Assembly (NCBI RefSeq): GCF_012720115.1
Contig: NZ_VNWN01000002.1
Span: 248,001 to 312,000 of the forward strand
Length of the DNA: 64,000 nt
Reading direction: 5' to 3'
Origin: Sneathiella chinensis
GTDB taxonomy: Bacteria; Pseudomonadota; Alphaproteobacteria; Sneathiellales; Sneathiellaceae
Both the position numbers and the translations under genes were made by a program. The notes beneath the pieces are model-generated. The model searched no databases. It saw only the letters and a list, made by a program, of their open reading frames with translations, and had not been told where the DNA came from. Below are positions 18,007-28,502 of this stretch, in pieces. Numbering within the stretch: position 1 is the stretch's first letter; the number at the start of each line of letters is the position of its first letter.

Positions 18007-18441
18007 TCAGCCAAGGGCAACCAGAAGGGATCCGGCTGCGATCAACCCGACCCCGGTCCATGCCGGACCGGACAGGTGCTCCCCCAGAAGAAATACCCCG
18101 ATCAGCGCGACAAGGACAACGCTCAGCTTGTCGACCGGTGCCACCTGTGAGGCATTCCCAAGCTTCAGGGCGCGGAAATAACACAGCCACGAGGCCCCCG
18201 TGGCAAGGCCGGACAGGATCAGGAACAGCAGGCTTTTCCCGGACAGTTGGTCAAGCGGCTGAAACTGGCCGGTAAAATACAGGATGATCCCCAGCGACAG
18301 AATGACCACAAGGGTCCGCAGAAAAGTGGCATAGTCGGCATTGATATTTTCCACGCCGACCTTGGCGAAGATGGCGGTAAGGGCGGCAAATAACGCGGCG
18401 AGAAAGGCCCAGAACGCCCATGAATTGATCAATTGAGTCAT
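18007..18441 (-). CDS. Single-domain EamA-family membrane transporter
   Basis: The 144-residue membrane protein has about five hydrophobic helices: FWAFLAALFAALTAIFAKVG, TLVVILSLGIILYF, LLFLILSGLATGASWLCYF, VDKLSVVLVALIGVFLLGE and TGVGLIAAGSLLVALG. This is one EamA repeat (the DMT superfamily usually has two), so it probably acts as a dimer, as half-size members do. The motif YFRALKLGNASQVAPVDKLS is family-typical. Substrate unknown. It is convergent with gdhB and divergent from the UMF1-type transporter. Confidence 0.85.
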   Translation of the reverse strand: MTQLINSWAFWAFLAALFAALTAIFAKVGVENINADYATFLRTLVVILSLGIILYFTGQFQPLDQLSGKSLLFLILSGLATGASWLCYFRALKLGNASQVAPVDKLSVVLVALIGVFLLGEHLSGPAWTGVGLIAAGSLLVALG

Positions 18442-18622
18442 GTAAATCTCCCGATTGCCTCATGGATACAGGCGGGACGTTTGTATCCGGTGAAGTCTGA
18501 TACAGTCTTCCGCCCTGTTAATATTCTCGCGCTTTTGTTTTTTCCCATAGGGATCACGTCTTTTTTCTGTTCACCGTCATGATTTAGACTAGACTTCGAA
18601 AATCGATTGGGGGGATAGACAT

Positions 18623-19963
18623 TTGACCGGCACTCACGAGGCATCCCGGCTCGGGAAATTTTCCTGGGCCCTGTTTGACTGGGCGAACCAGCCTTATTTC
18701 ACGGTTGTAACCACGTTTATTTTCGCGCCTTACTTTACGTCTTTTGTGGTCGGCGACCCGGTGACGGGGCAGGCCTATTGGGGATATACGCAGGCGGCGG
18801 CGGGCATTCTGGTGGCTTTGCTCAGTCCTGTATTCGGGTCCATCGCGGATGCGGGCGGCCCCAGAAAGCCGTGGATTGTGCTGTTTGCGGGTCTGTGTGT
18901 CATCGGTACCTTTTCCCTGTGGTGGGCCATGCCGGATCACGGGCCAGGCCTGATCTGGATATTGGTGGCGATTGTCATTGGCACCATCGGGGTGGAATTC
19001 AGTGTGGTGTTCAACAATGCCATGCTGCCGTCCCTGACCTCCCGGTCCTCCATGGGACGGTTGAGTGGCTTCGGGTGGGGGCTTGGCTATCTGGGGGGGC
19101 TGATTGCGCTGTTTATCGTGCTGCTGGGCTTCTCCCTGCCGGAGGAACCCCTGTTCGGCATCGACAAGACCCTGCACGAACAGGATCGCCTGACCGGTCC
19201 CCTGTCGGCGGTCTGGTTTCTGGTTTTTATCATTCCCATGATGCTGTTTACCCCGGATGGAAAACCGACAGGCAAAAGCCGGGCGGAAGCGGTGAGGGGT
19301 GGCCTCAAACAACTGGGGGGCACGCTTCGCTCCCTCGGGCAGCACCGGAACATGGTCTATTTCCTGATTGCCCGCATGTTCTATAACGACGGCATTCTGG
19401 CGGTTATCGGCTTTTCGGGCATCTATGCGGCGGGGTTGTTCGGGTGGAGTACCACGTCCCTTGGGGTGTTTGGTATCCTGATCAATGTGTTCGCCATTGC
19501 CGGATCGTTCGCTGGCGGCTGGCTGGATGACAAGCTGGGATCAAAACCGACCATTGTCATTTCCGTTCTGGGCCTGTCATTTGCGGCGGTTGGTATTCTG
19601 TCCATCAGTGATGGCGAGGTGCTGTTCGGCCTGCCAGCGGCCATGCCGACCCCGGAAAGCGGACTGTTCGGAAGCCCGGCGGAACAGGTTTTCATGGTGT
19701 TCGGGTTTGTGATGGGGTTCTTTTTCGGCCCGGCGCAGGCCGCCAGCCGCACATTGGTGGCGCGGTTGTCCCCGCCTGACAAGGTGGGCGAGTTCTTTGG
19801 CCTGTTCGCCCTGTCCGGCAAGGCAACGGCCTTTGTGGCGCCGCTGGCCATCGGGGTTGCCACAGACCTGACAGGTCAGCAACGTCCGGCCATGATCGTT
19901 ATTCTGGTGCTGTTGATGACGGGCGCGGCCCTGATGAGTTTTGTCCGCGAACCGGAACGATAG
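18623..19963 (+). CDS. UMF1/Atg22-type MFS transporter
   Basis: The 446-residue polytopic protein begins with the hallmark KFSWALFDWANQPYFTVV and has about 12 hydrophobic segments. The MFS loop 2-3 signature appears as SPVFGSIADAGGPRKPW. The start is TTG at 18623, preceded by a GGGGGGA purine run; no nearby ATG keeps the N-terminal motif. The UMF1 family is related to fungal vacuolar amino-acid effluxer Atg22, and bacterial members are presumed amino-acid or metabolite exporters. A bidirectional terminator follows. Confidence 0.88.
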   Translation: MTGTHEASRLGKFSWALFDWANQPYFTVVTTFIFAPYFTSFVVGDPVTGQAYWGYTQAAAGILVALLSPVFGSIADAGGPRKPWIVLFAGLCVIGTFSLWWAMPDHGPGLIWILVAIVIGTIGVEFSVVFNNAMLPSLTSRSSMGRLSGFGWGLGYLGGLIALFIVLLGFSLPEEPLFGIDKTLHEQDRLTGPLSAVWFLVFIIPMMLFTPDGKPTGKSRAEAVRGGLKQLGGTLRSLGQHRNMVYFLIARMFYNDGILAVIGFSGIYAAGLFGWSTTSLGVFGILINVFAIAGSFAGGWLDDKLGSKPTIVISVLGLSFAAVGILSISDGEVLFGLPAAMPTPESGLFGSPAEQVFMVFGFVMGFFFGPAQAASRTLVARLSPPDKVGEFFGLFALSGKATAFVAPLAIGVATDLTGQQRPAMIVILVLLMTGAALMSFVREPER

Positions 19964-19980
19964 GGCCGGAACCCCATAAA

Positions 19981-20008
19981 AAAAGGGGCACATCCAGTGC
20001 CCCTTTTT
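19981..20008. terminator. Bidirectional intrinsic terminator
   Basis: GGGGCAC (19985-19991) and GTGCCCC (19997-20003) form a perfect stem with a 5-nt loop. It has an A run on one side and a T run on the other, so it can serve both the UMF1 gene and the convergent UPF0145 gene. Confidence 0.88.
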
Positions 20009-20037
20009 CGTATCGGTTTTTTTGCGGGTGCAGGGTG

Positions 20038-20352
20038 TTACTCGACCGTAACGGCGGTGCCGGACGCCACAACCATCAACATGCTTTCGCCCATGATTTC
20101 GGTGTCAAGATTGACGCCGACAACGGCATTGGCACCGATTTCCGCCGCTTCTTCCATCAGCTCTTCAAGGGCGATGGCGCGGGCCTTGCGCAGTTCCTTC
20201 TGGTAAGCGCCGGAGCGCCCGCCAACGATATCGGTCACGCGGGCGAAAAAGTCCCGCACAAAGTTGGCACCCATGACGGCCTCGCCGCCGACAATGCCGT
20301 GATAGGCGACGATCCGCTTGCCCTCAACCGAGCCGGTCGTTGTTGTAATCAT
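20038..20352 (-). CDS. UPF0145 (YbjQ-like) protein
   Basis: The 104-residue protein matches Ybj[22 protein letters not shown] at the N-terminus, [24 protein letters not shown] in the middle, and a C-terminal [21 protein letters not shown]. The family was once called heavy-metal-binding and forms pentamers; its function is not settled. It lies 19 bp downstream of purH on the same strand and is probably cotranscribed. Confidence 0.92.
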   Translation of the reverse strand: MITTTTGSVEGKRIVAYHGIVGGEAVMGANFVRDFFARVTDIVGGRSGAYQKELRKARAIALEELMEEAAEIGANAVVGVNLDTEIMGESMLMVVASGTAVTVE

Positions 20353-20371
20353 GCTGCTATTCCCTGTTCTA

Positions 20372-21976
20372 TCAATGACGGAAATGTCGCATGCCTGTCA
20401 TGACCATGGCAAGACCTGCTTCATCGGCAGCGGCGATTACTTCGTCATCGCGCATGGACCCGCCCGGCTGGATAACCGCGGTTGCCCCGGCTTCTGCCGC
20501 GGCAAGCAGGCCATCGGCGAACGGGAAGAACGCGTCAGAGGCAACAACGGAGCCCTTGGCCCAGGCTTCTGTTTCGCCGGCGTTCTGGGCGGCTTCAAGG
20601 GATTTCGCGGCGGCAATCTTGGAGCTGTCCACGCGGCTCATCTGTCCGGCGCCGACACCAACGGTGGCCCCGTTCCGGGCATAGACGATGGCGTTTGATT
20701 TCACATGCTTGGCGACGGTGAAGGCAAATTTCAGATCGGCCAGTTCCTGTTCGGTCGGGGCCCGCTTGGTGACAACCTTTAGTTCCGGTTCTGCGGTCAG
20801 GGCATTGTCGCGGCCCTGAATGAGGTATCCACCGGCCAGTGACTTGACCAGACGTCCGCCGGCGCTTGGGTCGGGAAGACCGCCGGTCAGCAGCAGGCGC
20901 AGGTTCTTCTTCGCCGCAATGATGGCTTTCGCCGCGTCATCCGCATCGGGGGCAATGATGACCTCGGTGAAGATCTTGACGATTTCCTCGGCGGTGGCGG
21001 CGTCCAGTGTCTGGTTCAGGGCGATGATCCCCCCAAAGGCAGACGTGGTGTCGCAGGCAAATGCGGTCCGGTAGGCATCGGCCAGCGTGGCGCCGGTGGC
21101 CACACCGCACGGGTTGGCGTGCTTGATGATCGCACAGGCGGGGCCGGCTGTTTTCGGGTCAAACTCGGCGACCAGCTCGAACGCGGCATCGGTGTCGTTA
21201 TAGTTGTTGTAGGACAGTTCCTTGCCCTGGATCTGGGTTGCCGTGGCGATCCCGATCCGGGATTCAGAATTGGCATAGAAGGCGGCGGACTGGTGCGGGT
21301 TCTCGCCATAGCGCAGGCCCTGCTGCTTGGTGCCGGCAAATACCAGACGTTCCGGGAATTCCTGACCCAGTTGTTCGGCATACCAGTTGGAAATGGCGGC
21401 ATCATAGGCGCCGGTGCGGGCATAGGCCTTGGCGGCCAGCCGCTTGCGGGTCTCGATGCTTGTCTTGCCGCCGTGGGTGTTCAGTTCATCAATGACGGTC
21501 TGGTAATCGGCGCTGTCGACGACCACGTTGACGAAGCCGTAATTCTTGGCCGCAGACCGGATCATGGCCGGGCCGCCGATGTCGATATTCTCAATGCAGG
21601 TGTGGAAGTCGGCGCCCTTGGCGACGGTTTCCTCGAACGGGTACAGGTTGACAACAACCAGATCGATCGGGCCAATGCTGTGATCGGACATTGCCTTCAC
21701 ATGGTCCGGGTTGTCGCGCAGGGCCAGAATGCCCCCGTGGATCATCGGGTGCAGCGTCTTGACGCGTCCGTCCATCATTTCCGGGAACTGGGTATGTTCG
21801 GCGACCTCTTTCACAGGAATACCGGCATCGGCCAGCATTTTGGCGCTGCCGCCGGTGGAGAGGATTTCGATATTGTGGAGAGCGAGCGCCTGACCAAGCG
21901 TGATCAGGTCGGTCTTGTCGGAAACGGAGATAAGGGCGCGGGTAACGGGTTGCAGGTCGGAAGCAGACATCGACAT
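20372..21976 (-). CDS. purH: Bifunctional AICAR formyltransferase / IMP cyclohydrolase
   Basis: Catalyses the last two steps of de novo IMP synthesis. The 534 residues cover the N-terminal MGS-like cyclohydrolase domain ([41 protein letters not shown]) and the C-terminal transformylase domain ([54 protein letters not shown]). It ends with the usual RHFRH. In related genomes purH follows a heparinase-type gene; here a UDP-sugar dehydrogenase gene on the other strand stands between them. Confidence 0.98.
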   Translation of the reverse strand: MSMSASDLQPVTRALISVSDKTDLITLGQALALHNIEILSTGGSAKMLADAGIPVKEVAEHTQFPEMMDGRVKTLHPMIHGGILALRDNPDHVKAMSDHSIGPIDLVVVNLYPFEETVAKGADFHTCIENIDIGGPAMIRSAAKNYGFVNVVVDSADYQTVIDELNTHGGKTSIETRKRLAAKAYARTGAYDAAISNWYAEQLGQEFPERLVFAGTKQQGLRYGENPHQSAAFYANSESRIGIATATQIQGKELSYNNYNDTDAAFELVAEFDPKTAGPACAIIKHANPCGVATGATLADAYRTAFACDTTSAFGGIIALNQTLDAATAEEIVKIFTEVIIAPDADDAAKAIIAAKKNLRLLLTGGLPDPSAGGRLVKSLAGGYLIQGRDNALTAEPELKVVTKRAPTEQELADLKFAFTVAKHVKSNAIVYARNGATVGVGAGQMSRVDSSKIAAAKSLEAAQNAGETEAWAKGSVVASDAFFPFADGLLAAAEAGATAVIQPGGSMRDDEVIAAADEAGLAMVMTGMRHFRH

Positions 21977-22208
21977 TTCATCCTATTTGCCAAAAATGGG
22001 CCGGGGGTCACGCGGGCGCTATAGCACGAGATCCTGATTTTCGGAACCGCTTTTCAGGAAAAAACGGGGCAATTGCTCAGCTTTCTACCATTCGTTGTTG
22101 ATGGCGGGCGGGATTGGCACATATTCCTTGTGGTAGCCCACGGGTCCGGTTGACAAAATCCCGACTTCAAGGCTACCTAGGCCCATACAGAAATGACGCG
22201 GAGTCCTC

Positions 22209-23519
22209 ATGACCAGATCAGTCCCGGAAGCCCTCAAGGGCGGTGACAAGGTGAGCAGCAAAACAACAATCTCCATTGTGGGTCTTGGATATGTGGGCTT
22301 GCCGCTGGCAGTGGCGCTGGCCCGGCATTTCGATGTGATCGGTTTTGATATCAGCGAGGACCGGGTTCAGGAATTGCGGGACGGATATGACCGCACCTTC
22401 GAGATCGAGACGCCTGTCCTTCGCGCCAGCAGCATGCGGTTCACCACCGAAATCGAACAGACAGCCAATGCGGATATTCATATCATCACCGTTCCAACGC
22501 CGGTGGATGACGACAACAAGCCGGACCTGGGCCCCTTGCGGGCGGCCTGTAATTCTGTTGGCCCGATCCTGAAAAAAGGCGCGATCGTGGTGGTGGAAAG
22601 CACCGTTTATCCCGGCGTGACCGAGGATGTCTGCGGCCCCCTTCTGGAAGAGAAATCGGGCCTGCTGGCCGGTGAGGATTTCTATCTTGGCTATTCACCG
22701 GAGCGGATCAATCCCGGCGACAAGGTGCATACGGTTGACCGGATCGTGAAAGTGGTGGCCGGCCAGAACGAACAGGTCACCGATATTCTGGCCGATGTGT
22801 ATGGATCGGCCACAACGGGAGGAACGTTCCGGGCCCGAAACATCAAGACCGCCGAGGCCGCCAAGGTGATCGAAAACGCCCAGCGGGATATCAATATCGC
22901 CTTCATCAACGAGGCGACCATGATCTTCCAGAAACTGGGCTTGTCGGCCTATGACGTGCTGGAAACAGCGGGAACCAAGTGGAATTTCCTGAACTTCACC
23001 CCCGGACTTGTGGGCGGGCACTGCATTGGCATTGACCCCTTCTATCTGGCCCACCGGGCGACCCAGCTTGGACATGCGCCGGACCTGATCCTGACCGGGC
23101 GCCGGATTAACGAGTCCATGGGCAAGTTCATTGCCGATACGGTGGACGGCCTTGTGTCGGGGGGTAGCCGGATTCTGGTGTTGGGCCTGACCTTCAAGGA
23201 AAATGTGCCCGACCTGCGCAACACCAAGGTCAAGGATATCGTCTCTGGCCTGCAGGAACTGGGGCATCAGGTGGATGTTCATGACCCCATGGCGGACAAG
23301 GACGAGGCCCATCAGTTCTTTGATATCGACCTGAAGGAAAACCTCAATAACCTGCATGGCTATGACGCGGTTGTCGGGGCGGTGGCGCACACGGTTTACA
23401 AGGACCTGTCGCCGCTGGCGCTGGAATCCATGCTGAAGGAAGGTGGATTGGTGGCGGATATCAAGGCGATCTGGCGCGACCGGGAATTTCCGGCCCACAT
23501 CAAGCGCTGGCAGCTTTAG
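22209..23519 (+). CDS. tviB: UDP-N-acetylhexosamine dehydrogenase (TviB/WbpA-like nucleotide-sugar dehydrogenase)
   Basis: NAD-dependent oxidation of a UDP-HexNAc to the corresponding uronate, used for capsule or O-antigen sugars. The 436 residues show the Rossmann motif IVGLGYVGLPLAVALA (about 22-37), the segment IVVVESTVYPGVTED, YSPERINPGDK, the catalytic Cys in VGGHCIGIDPFYLAH (about residue 265), and the C-terminal UDP-binding domain (ILVLGLTFKENVPDLRNTK). The VI-polysaccharide TviB/Pseudomonas WbpA subclass is suggested by TVDRIVKVV and NAQRDINIAFINE. It is alone here, with no glycosyltransferases nearby. The first 14 residues are poorly conserved; a GTG at 22251 is an alternative start. 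Confidence 0.9.
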   Translation: MTRSVPEALKGGDKVSSKTTISIVGLGYVGLPLAVALARHFDVIGFDISEDRVQELRDGYDRTFEIETPVLRASSMRFTTEIEQTANADIHIITVPTPVDDDNKPDLGPLRAACNSVGPILKKGAIVVVESTVYPGVTEDVCGPLLEEKSGLLAGEDFYLGYSPERINPGDKVHTVDRIVKVVAGQNEQVTDILADVYGSATTGGTFRARNIKTAEAAKVIENAQRDINIAFINEATMIFQKLGLSAYDVLETAGTKWNFLNFTPGLVGGHCIGIDPFYLAHRATQLGHAPDLILTGRRINESMGKFIADTVDGLVSGGSRILVLGLTFKENVPDLRNTKVKDIVSGLQELGHQVDVHDPMADKDEAHQFFDIDLKENLNNLHGYDAVVGAVAHTVYKDLSPLALESMLKEGGLVADIKAIWRDREFPAHIKRWQL

Positions 23520-23564
23520 GCACAGCGGCGCGGTGCAGAGCATGGCAGAGTAGAGCAGAGCAGG

Positions 23565-25238
23565 TTATTCCTGCTCGTCCCCCAATTGGCTGAAGGCCCA
23601 TTTCAGGGACAGGGGTTCTGTTCCGTTCAGGCGTCCTTTCAGGACGATCTGGTAATTCTTCCGGGGCCGTCCGGGCTGCTCACAATAGACGCTTTCTTCC
23701 AGCGACAGTTCAGACAGGCTGCTGACAAACCGCCAGCCAGCGCCTGACGGGGTGCGTATCAACAGGCTGTTGCCGCCGTGATTTCGGGACAGGCTAAGAT
23801 CGGGATGCAGGTGAAAGCGCAGGCAGAAATCGGTGGTTTCATCCCCGCTTTCAGGACGGCGCACCGTATCTTCCCCGCGCAGGTTCTGGCCGCTGGCATC
23901 CAGATAAAGGCGGCGTTGGTGGGTAACGCCAAGACGGCTTTCATACCCCGTATTCTCAAAGTCCAGCCACAGGCTGCCCCCTTCCTCGATGACGGTCACC
24001 TGTGTGGGATCGTCTTCGCGGCTTTGGGTGGGGGCGGGGAAGGCGGCATTGATCTCGCCGATGGACAGGGTTGAATGGGCGGCGGTCGCAGCAAGGGCTT
24101 TTCCCCACGCAGAGGTCCGCACCGGGTGAGAGCCGCAATTGACAACCAGACGTTCCCGGCCCACGCTGAATTCAAATCCGCCAATTCCGGCATGGAAGGC
24201 CCGGTTGGCCGGCCGCCCCCCTTTTCCCGTTTCCAGCAGCAGCAGGGCCCGTCCGGCCTTCAGCCGTTCAAAACCGCCGTAAGGCAGGTGATGGGGCGGG
24301 CGTCCGGGGGCGTTGGAGACGGCCAGAAGCTGGTCCGCCATCCCCGGATCACCGACAACGCTGCCATTGAACAGGGCGGAAGCCCCATCGCCATGCTGGA
24401 AAAAGCGGACAACCGGGGCCGACCGGTCGATGGCATTGTTCAGGGCGACCGGAATGCTCATGTCCCGTTCCAGCAGGGTCTGCCGCAGACTGACCAGATC
24501 GGCCAGCATGGTGATCTGTTTGCCGGGATTGCGGGAAATATGGCACCCATCCGGCAGGATGTCTGAATTGACCAGCGTCATCATGCGGGCAAGGTGACGC
24601 TTTCCCTGCGACAGGCTGTCGGGGAAGGAAATGGCCACCTGAAACAGGGCCATATGCAGGGTGAACAGGGACTGCCGTGCCCCCGGCAGACGCCGCACCC
24701 GCATCAGGTGCTTGTATTGTCTGCGGATGCTTTTCAGGAACAGGTAGTTGAAGTCACTGCCCCCGTTATCCATCAGGAAGGTGGTATGGCAGGTCCAGTT
24801 GATCAGGCGTCGGGCCAGCGTCTCCGCATCCCAGATATAGGGGCTGTATTCGCTGAAATGCTGCAGCCATGACCGAACCAGTGCCCGGCTATGGCGTTTT
24901 GCCGCGTCGGAGCCATTGGCGGAAAAATCCCGGAGCCAGCCGAAGGAATGCAGTTCCTGATGCCAGTAGACGGGCATGTCCGGCGCGAACCAGGGTTCCT
25001 GATTTGTTGAAACCAGTTCATGGCCGGCAAACTCGAAATGCCCCTGAAACAGGGCATCGGCCCGCAGGCTGCGGCCGGGCAGCATGTCGGCGGGCGGTGG
25101 TAATGGTTTTTTGGGCGTCCGACTTTTCAGTGTCGAGGCATAGAGCCGCGAGCAAAAGATAAAGTCGGACAGCAGGCGGCGTGGCGGCAGAAAGCCGGGG
25201 GTCCGGTTTTTACGTCCCGCCACAACCATGTCATTCAT
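23565..25238 (-). CDS. Heparinase II/III family protein
   Basis: The 557-residue polysaccharide-lyase-like protein has an N-terminal alpha-toroid region ([45 protein letters not shown]) and a C-terminal beta-sandwich ([41 protein letters not shown]). No signal peptide is visible, which argues for a cytoplasmic or unusual location. In many alphaproteobacteria this gene sits between rsmB/rpe and purH, although its substrate is unknown. It overlaps rpe by 4 bp at its start. Confidence 0.88.
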   Translation of the reverse strand: MNDMVVAGRKNRTPGFLPPRRLLSDFIFCSRLYASTLKSRTPKKPLPPPADMLPGRSLRADALFQGHFEFAGHELVSTNQEPWFAPDMPVYWHQELHSFGWLRDFSANGSDAAKRHSRALVRSWLQHFSEYSPYIWDAETLARRLINWTCHTTFLMDNGGSDFNYLFLKSIRRQYKHLMRVRRLPGARQSLFTLHMALFQVAISFPDSLSQGKRHLARMMTLVNSDILPDGCHISRNPGKQITMLADLVSLRQTLLERDMSIPVALNNAIDRSAPVVRFFQHGDGASALFNGSVVGDPGMADQLLAVSNAPGRPPHHLPYGGFERLKAGRALLLLETGKGGRPANRAFHAGIGGFEFSVGRERLVVNCGSHPVRTSAWGKALAATAAHSTLSIGEINAAFPAPTQSREDDPTQVTVIEEGGSLWLDFENTGYESRLGVTHQRRLYLDASGQNLRGEDTVRRPESGDETTDFCLRFHLHPDLSLSRNHGGNSLLIRTPSGAGWRFVSSLSELSLEESVYCEQPGRPRKNYQIVLKGRLNGTEPLSLKWAFSQLGDEQE

Positions 25239-25900
25239 GAGCGGCCCAGAATCCGGTTGATGTTGGCCGCATACTGTTCCGGCCCGCCCTTGAAGGCGGC
25301 ACTGCCCGCGACCAGCAGGTCGGCACCAGCCTCAATGACCAGCGGGGCGGTTGTCTCGTTGATGCCGCCATCGACTTCAAGGTCGATATCCCGACCGGTT
25401 TCATCAATCATGGCACGCAGGGTGCGGATCTTGTCAAGCTGGCTGGAAATGAAGGTCTGACCGCCAAAGCCGGGGTTCACGCTCATCACTAGAACGAGGT
25501 CGATTTCGTCCATCACATGTTCAAGGGTCGAAGCCGGGGTCGCCGGGTTGAGGGACACGCCGACTTTCTTGCCGTGGGATTTCACCAGTTGGATGCTGCG
25601 GTGCAGATGGGCACCCGCTTCCTGATGAAGGGTGATGATGTCAGCGCCTGCATCGACAAATTCCGGGATGAAGGGATCTACCGGGGAAATCATCAGATGG
25701 CAGTCGAACGGCTTGTCCGTGTAGGAGCGAAGGGATTTCGTTACGGCCGGACCGAAACTGATATTGGGGACAAAATGTCCGTCCATGATATCCACGTGGA
25801 TATAGTCGGCACCTGCCTTGTCAATGGCGGCCACTTCTGCACCGAGAGTGGCGAAATCCGCTGCCAGGATCGAGGGGGCTATTCTTACCGGTTTACGCAT
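25235..25900 (-). CDS. rpe: Ribulose-phosphate 3-epimerase
   Basis: Interconverts ribulose-5-phosphate and xylulose-5-phosphate in the pentose phosphate pathway. The 221 residues form a TIM barrel with the metal- and substrate-binding motifs [54 protein letters not shown] and [12 protein letters not shown]. Its stop overlaps the start of the heparinase-type gene (ATGA), so the two are cotranscribed. rsmB is 48 bp upstream on the same strand. Confidence 0.97.
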   Translation of the reverse strand: MRKPVRIAPSILAADFATLGAEVAAIDKAGADYIHVDIMDGHFVPNISFGPAVTKSLRSYTDKPFDCHLMISPVDPFIPEFVDAGADIITLHQEAGAHLHRSIQLVKSHGKKVGVSLNPATPASTLEHVMDEIDLVLVMSVNPGFGGQTFISSQLDKIRTLRAMIDETGRDIDLEVDGGINETTAPLVIEAGADLLVAGSAAFKGGPEQYAANINRILGRS

Positions 25901-25948
25901 AACATTCCTTACTGTCTCTTGGGCGGAAGGGGCATTCCGGTGCCTTCC

Positions 25949-27250
25949 TTACCCGGGGCTTTTAACAAGGCGGCAGGCATAAAAGCCGTCCATGCCGCCA
26001 AGGGATTCATTTTCCTGGTTCGCCAGATGATAAGGCAGGCAACGGATGTCTCCATCCTTCGTTACAATCTCGGACAGGCCTCCCACCTCATCTGGGGTAA
26101 CAGGCAGTCTTTTCAAGTCGCCATGACGCTCAAGAAGACGGCGGATCTGGTGTTCGCCTTCCTCGGGTTGCAACGAACAGGTGCTATAAACAAGAATTCC
26201 GTCTTTTTTAAGGCTGCCAACCGCCGCATCCAGCAACCGCTCCTGCAGTTTTGCCAGCTTTTCAATATCGTCCGGTGTCTTCAGCCATGCCACATCGGGG
26301 TGGCGGCGCAGGGTGCCGGTGCTGGAGCAGGGCGCATCCAGCAAAATACCGTCGGCCGGGGTTTCAGGAACAAAATTGACAGCATCGGATACGGCTGTTT
26401 CCACCTCAAGGGCGAGGCGGGTCATGTTCTCATCCAGACGCTTCAACCGGGCGGAGGATTTATCGACCGCCGTCACACGGGCACCGGCAAAGGCAAGCTG
26501 GGCGGCCTTACCGCCGGGGGCGGCGCACAAATCGACAATATGCTTGCCCTGGACATCGCCAAACAGGCGGGCGGGCAGACTGGCAGAGGTGTCCTGTACC
26601 CACCATTGGCCGTCGTCAAAACCGGGCAGGGCACTGACCGCGCCGCCAGCGGTGCGGCGCACCGACCCGGTCGGCAGGCAAATGGCGTCCAGCTTTTCCG
26701 CCCAGCCTTCCGCATCGGATTTGACGGTAATATCCAGCGGGGCCTCGTGGCGGTGGGCCTCGGCGATGCGGCGGGCGGCTTCTTCACCATAGAAAGCGAT
26801 CCAGCTTTCCCAAAGCCATGCCGGGGTGTTGGTGCGGGGCAGGTCCATGCGGGACAGCAGCTTCTGCCCCTGCCGTCCGGTCCGCCGCAGCAGGGCGTTG
26901 ACCAGTCCCTTGAACTTGCTTTTCGAGGGGATCAGTTCCACGGTGTCATGAACGGCGGCGTGGGACGCCACATTCATGAACAGGACCTGGGCAATCCCGA
27001 TCCGGATGACGTTGCGGATATTGGCCGCCGCCTGGGGAAGCGGGCGATCCATCATCTTGTCGATCAGGGCGTCAATGATGCCAAGATGGCGCAGGGTGGT
27101 GGAGGCGATGGCACGGGCCAGACTTCTGTCCAGATCGGAAAGTCCGTGTAGGTTGGCCGGCAGGGCGTCCTCCAGCAACTGGTTCTTGGCAAGAACACGG
27201 GTCAGGATTTGTACGGCGCGCGCACGGGGATTGCGGTTTTCCTCTTTCAT
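25949..27250 (-). CDS. rsmB: 16S rRNA (cytosine-C5)-methyltransferase RsmB/Sun family
   Basis: SAM-dependent m5C methyltransferase of 16S rRNA. I start it at the ATG at 27248-27250 (MKEENRNPRARAVQIL), giving 433 residues as usual; the longer frame up to 27430 runs through the promoter of the opposite gene. The N-terminal NusB-like RNA-binding domain spans about 5-135. The catalytic domain has the SAM motif VDLCAAPGGKAAQLA, the motif ILLDAPCSSTGTLRRHPDV with one catalytic Cys, and LVYSTCSLQPEEGE with the second. It heads the rsmB-rpe-heparinase block. Confidence 0.95.
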   Translation of the reverse strand: MKEENRNPRARAVQILTRVLAKNQLLEDALPANLHGLSDLDRSLARAIASTTLRHLGIIDALIDKMMDRPLPQAAANIRNVIRIGIAQVLFMNVASHAAVHDTVELIPSKSKFKGLVNALLRRTGRQGQKLLSRMDLPRTNTPAWLWESWIAFYGEEAARRIAEAHRHEAPLDITVKSDAEGWAEKLDAICLPTGSVRRTAGGAVSALPGFDDGQWWVQDTSASLPARLFGDVQGKHIVDLCAAPGGKAAQLAFAGARVTAVDKSSARLKRLDENMTRLALEVETAVSDAVNFVPETPADGILLDAPCSSTGTLRRHPDVAWLKTPDDIEKLAKLQERLLDAAVGSLKKDGILVYSTCSLQPEEGEHQIRRLLERHGDLKRLPVTPDEVGGLSEIVTKDGDIRCLPYHLANQENESLGGMDGFYACRLVKSPG

Positions 27251-27344
27251 ACTGGCTATGTACGGTAAATTGGCGGGCGGGTCTATAGTCAGCTTGTACA
27301 GGATATGATAGGGTCGCCCCTTCTTGCGGTTACAGGTAGTGAAG

Positions 27345-27527
27345 ATGTCTGACAAGGAAACAGAAAACAGCGCGAAAACCGAGGTTTCTTCAGAACAGAA
27401 ATCCGGTGCAGAGAAAAAGCCGGCCCACAAGCTGGCTCAGGCAGAAGGTGAGATTGGCGGTCCGTCCGGTCTGGAACCCACCCGGTACGGGGATTGGGAA
27501 CGCAAGGGCATCATCAGCGACTTCTAA
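27345..27527 (+). CDS. DUF1674 protein (SDHAF4-like succinate dehydrogenase assembly factor)
   Basis: The 60-residue protein has the diagnostic C-terminus GGPSGLEPTRYGDWERKG followed by a final SDF. The family is the bacterial relative of mitochondrial SDHAF4/Sdh8, which binds flavinylated SdhA during complex II assembly. The N-terminal half is charged and disordered. The start is the ATG at 27345 (MSDKETENSA); the ORF extends 7 codons further upstream. It is divergent from rsmB and convergent with the DMT transporter gene. Confidence 0.9.
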   Translation: MSDKETENSAKTEVSSEQKSGAEKKPAHKLAQAEGEIGGPSGLEPTRYGDWERKGIISDF

Positions 27528-27593
27528 CGGCGCGGGGACTTATGTCTCGTTCCCATTCCTTTTTGGGATGACCTTGAGGGACAGAAGGCCGGA

Positions 27594-28502
27594 TCAGGCC
27601 TTCTTCCGACGCTCTGCCAGCCAGATTCCCCCCAGCACAAAGGCCAGCGATACAGCGTGGAACATTTCGAACGGTTCGTTCAGGAACAGGACCGCCAGAA
27701 TGGATGCGAACACGGGAACCAGATTGACGAAAATCCCGGCCCGGCCCGGCCCGATCAGGCCCACCCCGTTGATGAAGGCGATCTGCGCCAGAAATGACGG
27801 CAGAATGACGATGGCGGCCATCACCACCCAGCCTTTCGGGGTTGGCATCTGCAAATCCCCGGACAGCCATTCAATGGTGACCAGTGGCAGGGACGTGACA
27901 AAGGCGGCAAGGGCCATGATGGTAAAGAAGCCGAGCGCGGACGCCTGCGGTTTGCGGCGCAGCGCAATGGTATAGAGGGCATAGAACAGGCAGGCGATCA
28001 TCATCAGCAGGTCGCCGTGATTGAACGCGAGGGAGGCAAGCCGTTCAAGACTGCCGCCAGAGGCCACAATGATCACGCCAACAAGGGTGACCAGAACCCC
28101 CAGAATTTGCGCGCCCGTGACCGGTGTCTTGAACACCGCGAAGGTTCCCAGCAGGACAAAGACGGGAATGGAGCCCTGCAAAATACCGAGATTGACCGCG
28201 GTGGTGCTGTGGGCGGCCACATAGAACAGGGCGTTGAACCCGGTAAAGCCGATGGTTCCCATGGCCAGAATAAGCCAGATTTTTGTTTTCAGGACGGGCC
28301 AGTCCTTGCGGAATTGCTTGCGCGCGATCAGCAACAACAGGATCAGCACACCGGTCCAGCGTAATGTTACCAGAAGCAGCGGGGACAACTCACCAACAGC
28401 AAGGCGGCTGAAGACCGCGTTGCATCCCCAACAGAGTGTGGTGAAGATCAACAGGATGTAGGCGCGGGGCGTATCCCCAAACTGAAACTTGCTGGCTGTC
28501 AT
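27594..28502 (-). CDS. EamA/DMT-superfamily transporter
   Basis: The 302-residue protein consists of two EamA repeats with about 10 transmembrane segments, beginning AYILLIFTTLCWGCNAVFSRL and ending FEMFHAVSLAFVLGGIWLAERRKKA. Typical positions are WTGVLILLLLI and GVIIVASGG. This family includes amino-acid and metabolite exporters, but substrate cannot be predicted. It stands alone on the minus strand between the DUF1674 gene and the EVE gene. Confidence 0.9.
   Translation of the reverse strand: MTASKFQFGDTPRAYILLIFTTLCWGCNAVFSRLAVGELSPLLLVTLRWTGVLILLLLIARKQFRKDWPVLKTKIWLILAMGTIGFTGFNALFYVAAHSTTAVNLGILQGSIPVFVLLGTFAVFKTPVTGAQILGVLVTLVGVIIVASGGSLERLASLAFNHGDLLMMIACLFYALYTIALRRKPQASALGFFTIMALAAFVTSLPLVTIEWLSGDLQMPTPKGWVVMAAIVILPSFLAQIAFINGVGLIGPGRAGIFVNLVPVFASILAVLFLNEPFEMFHAVSLAFVLGGIWLAERRKKA

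Noticed and set aside
22085-22276. Short minus-strand ORF overlapping the start of the UDP-sugar dehydrogenase gene
   Set aside because: It runs across the likely promoter of that gene, has no ribosome-binding site and no recognisable protein features.
23558-23576. Hairpin GAGCAGG-TTATT-CCTGCTC between the UDP-sugar dehydrogenase and heparinase-type genes
   Set aside because: It overlaps the stop of the heparinase-type gene and lacks a T run, so I do not call it a terminator.
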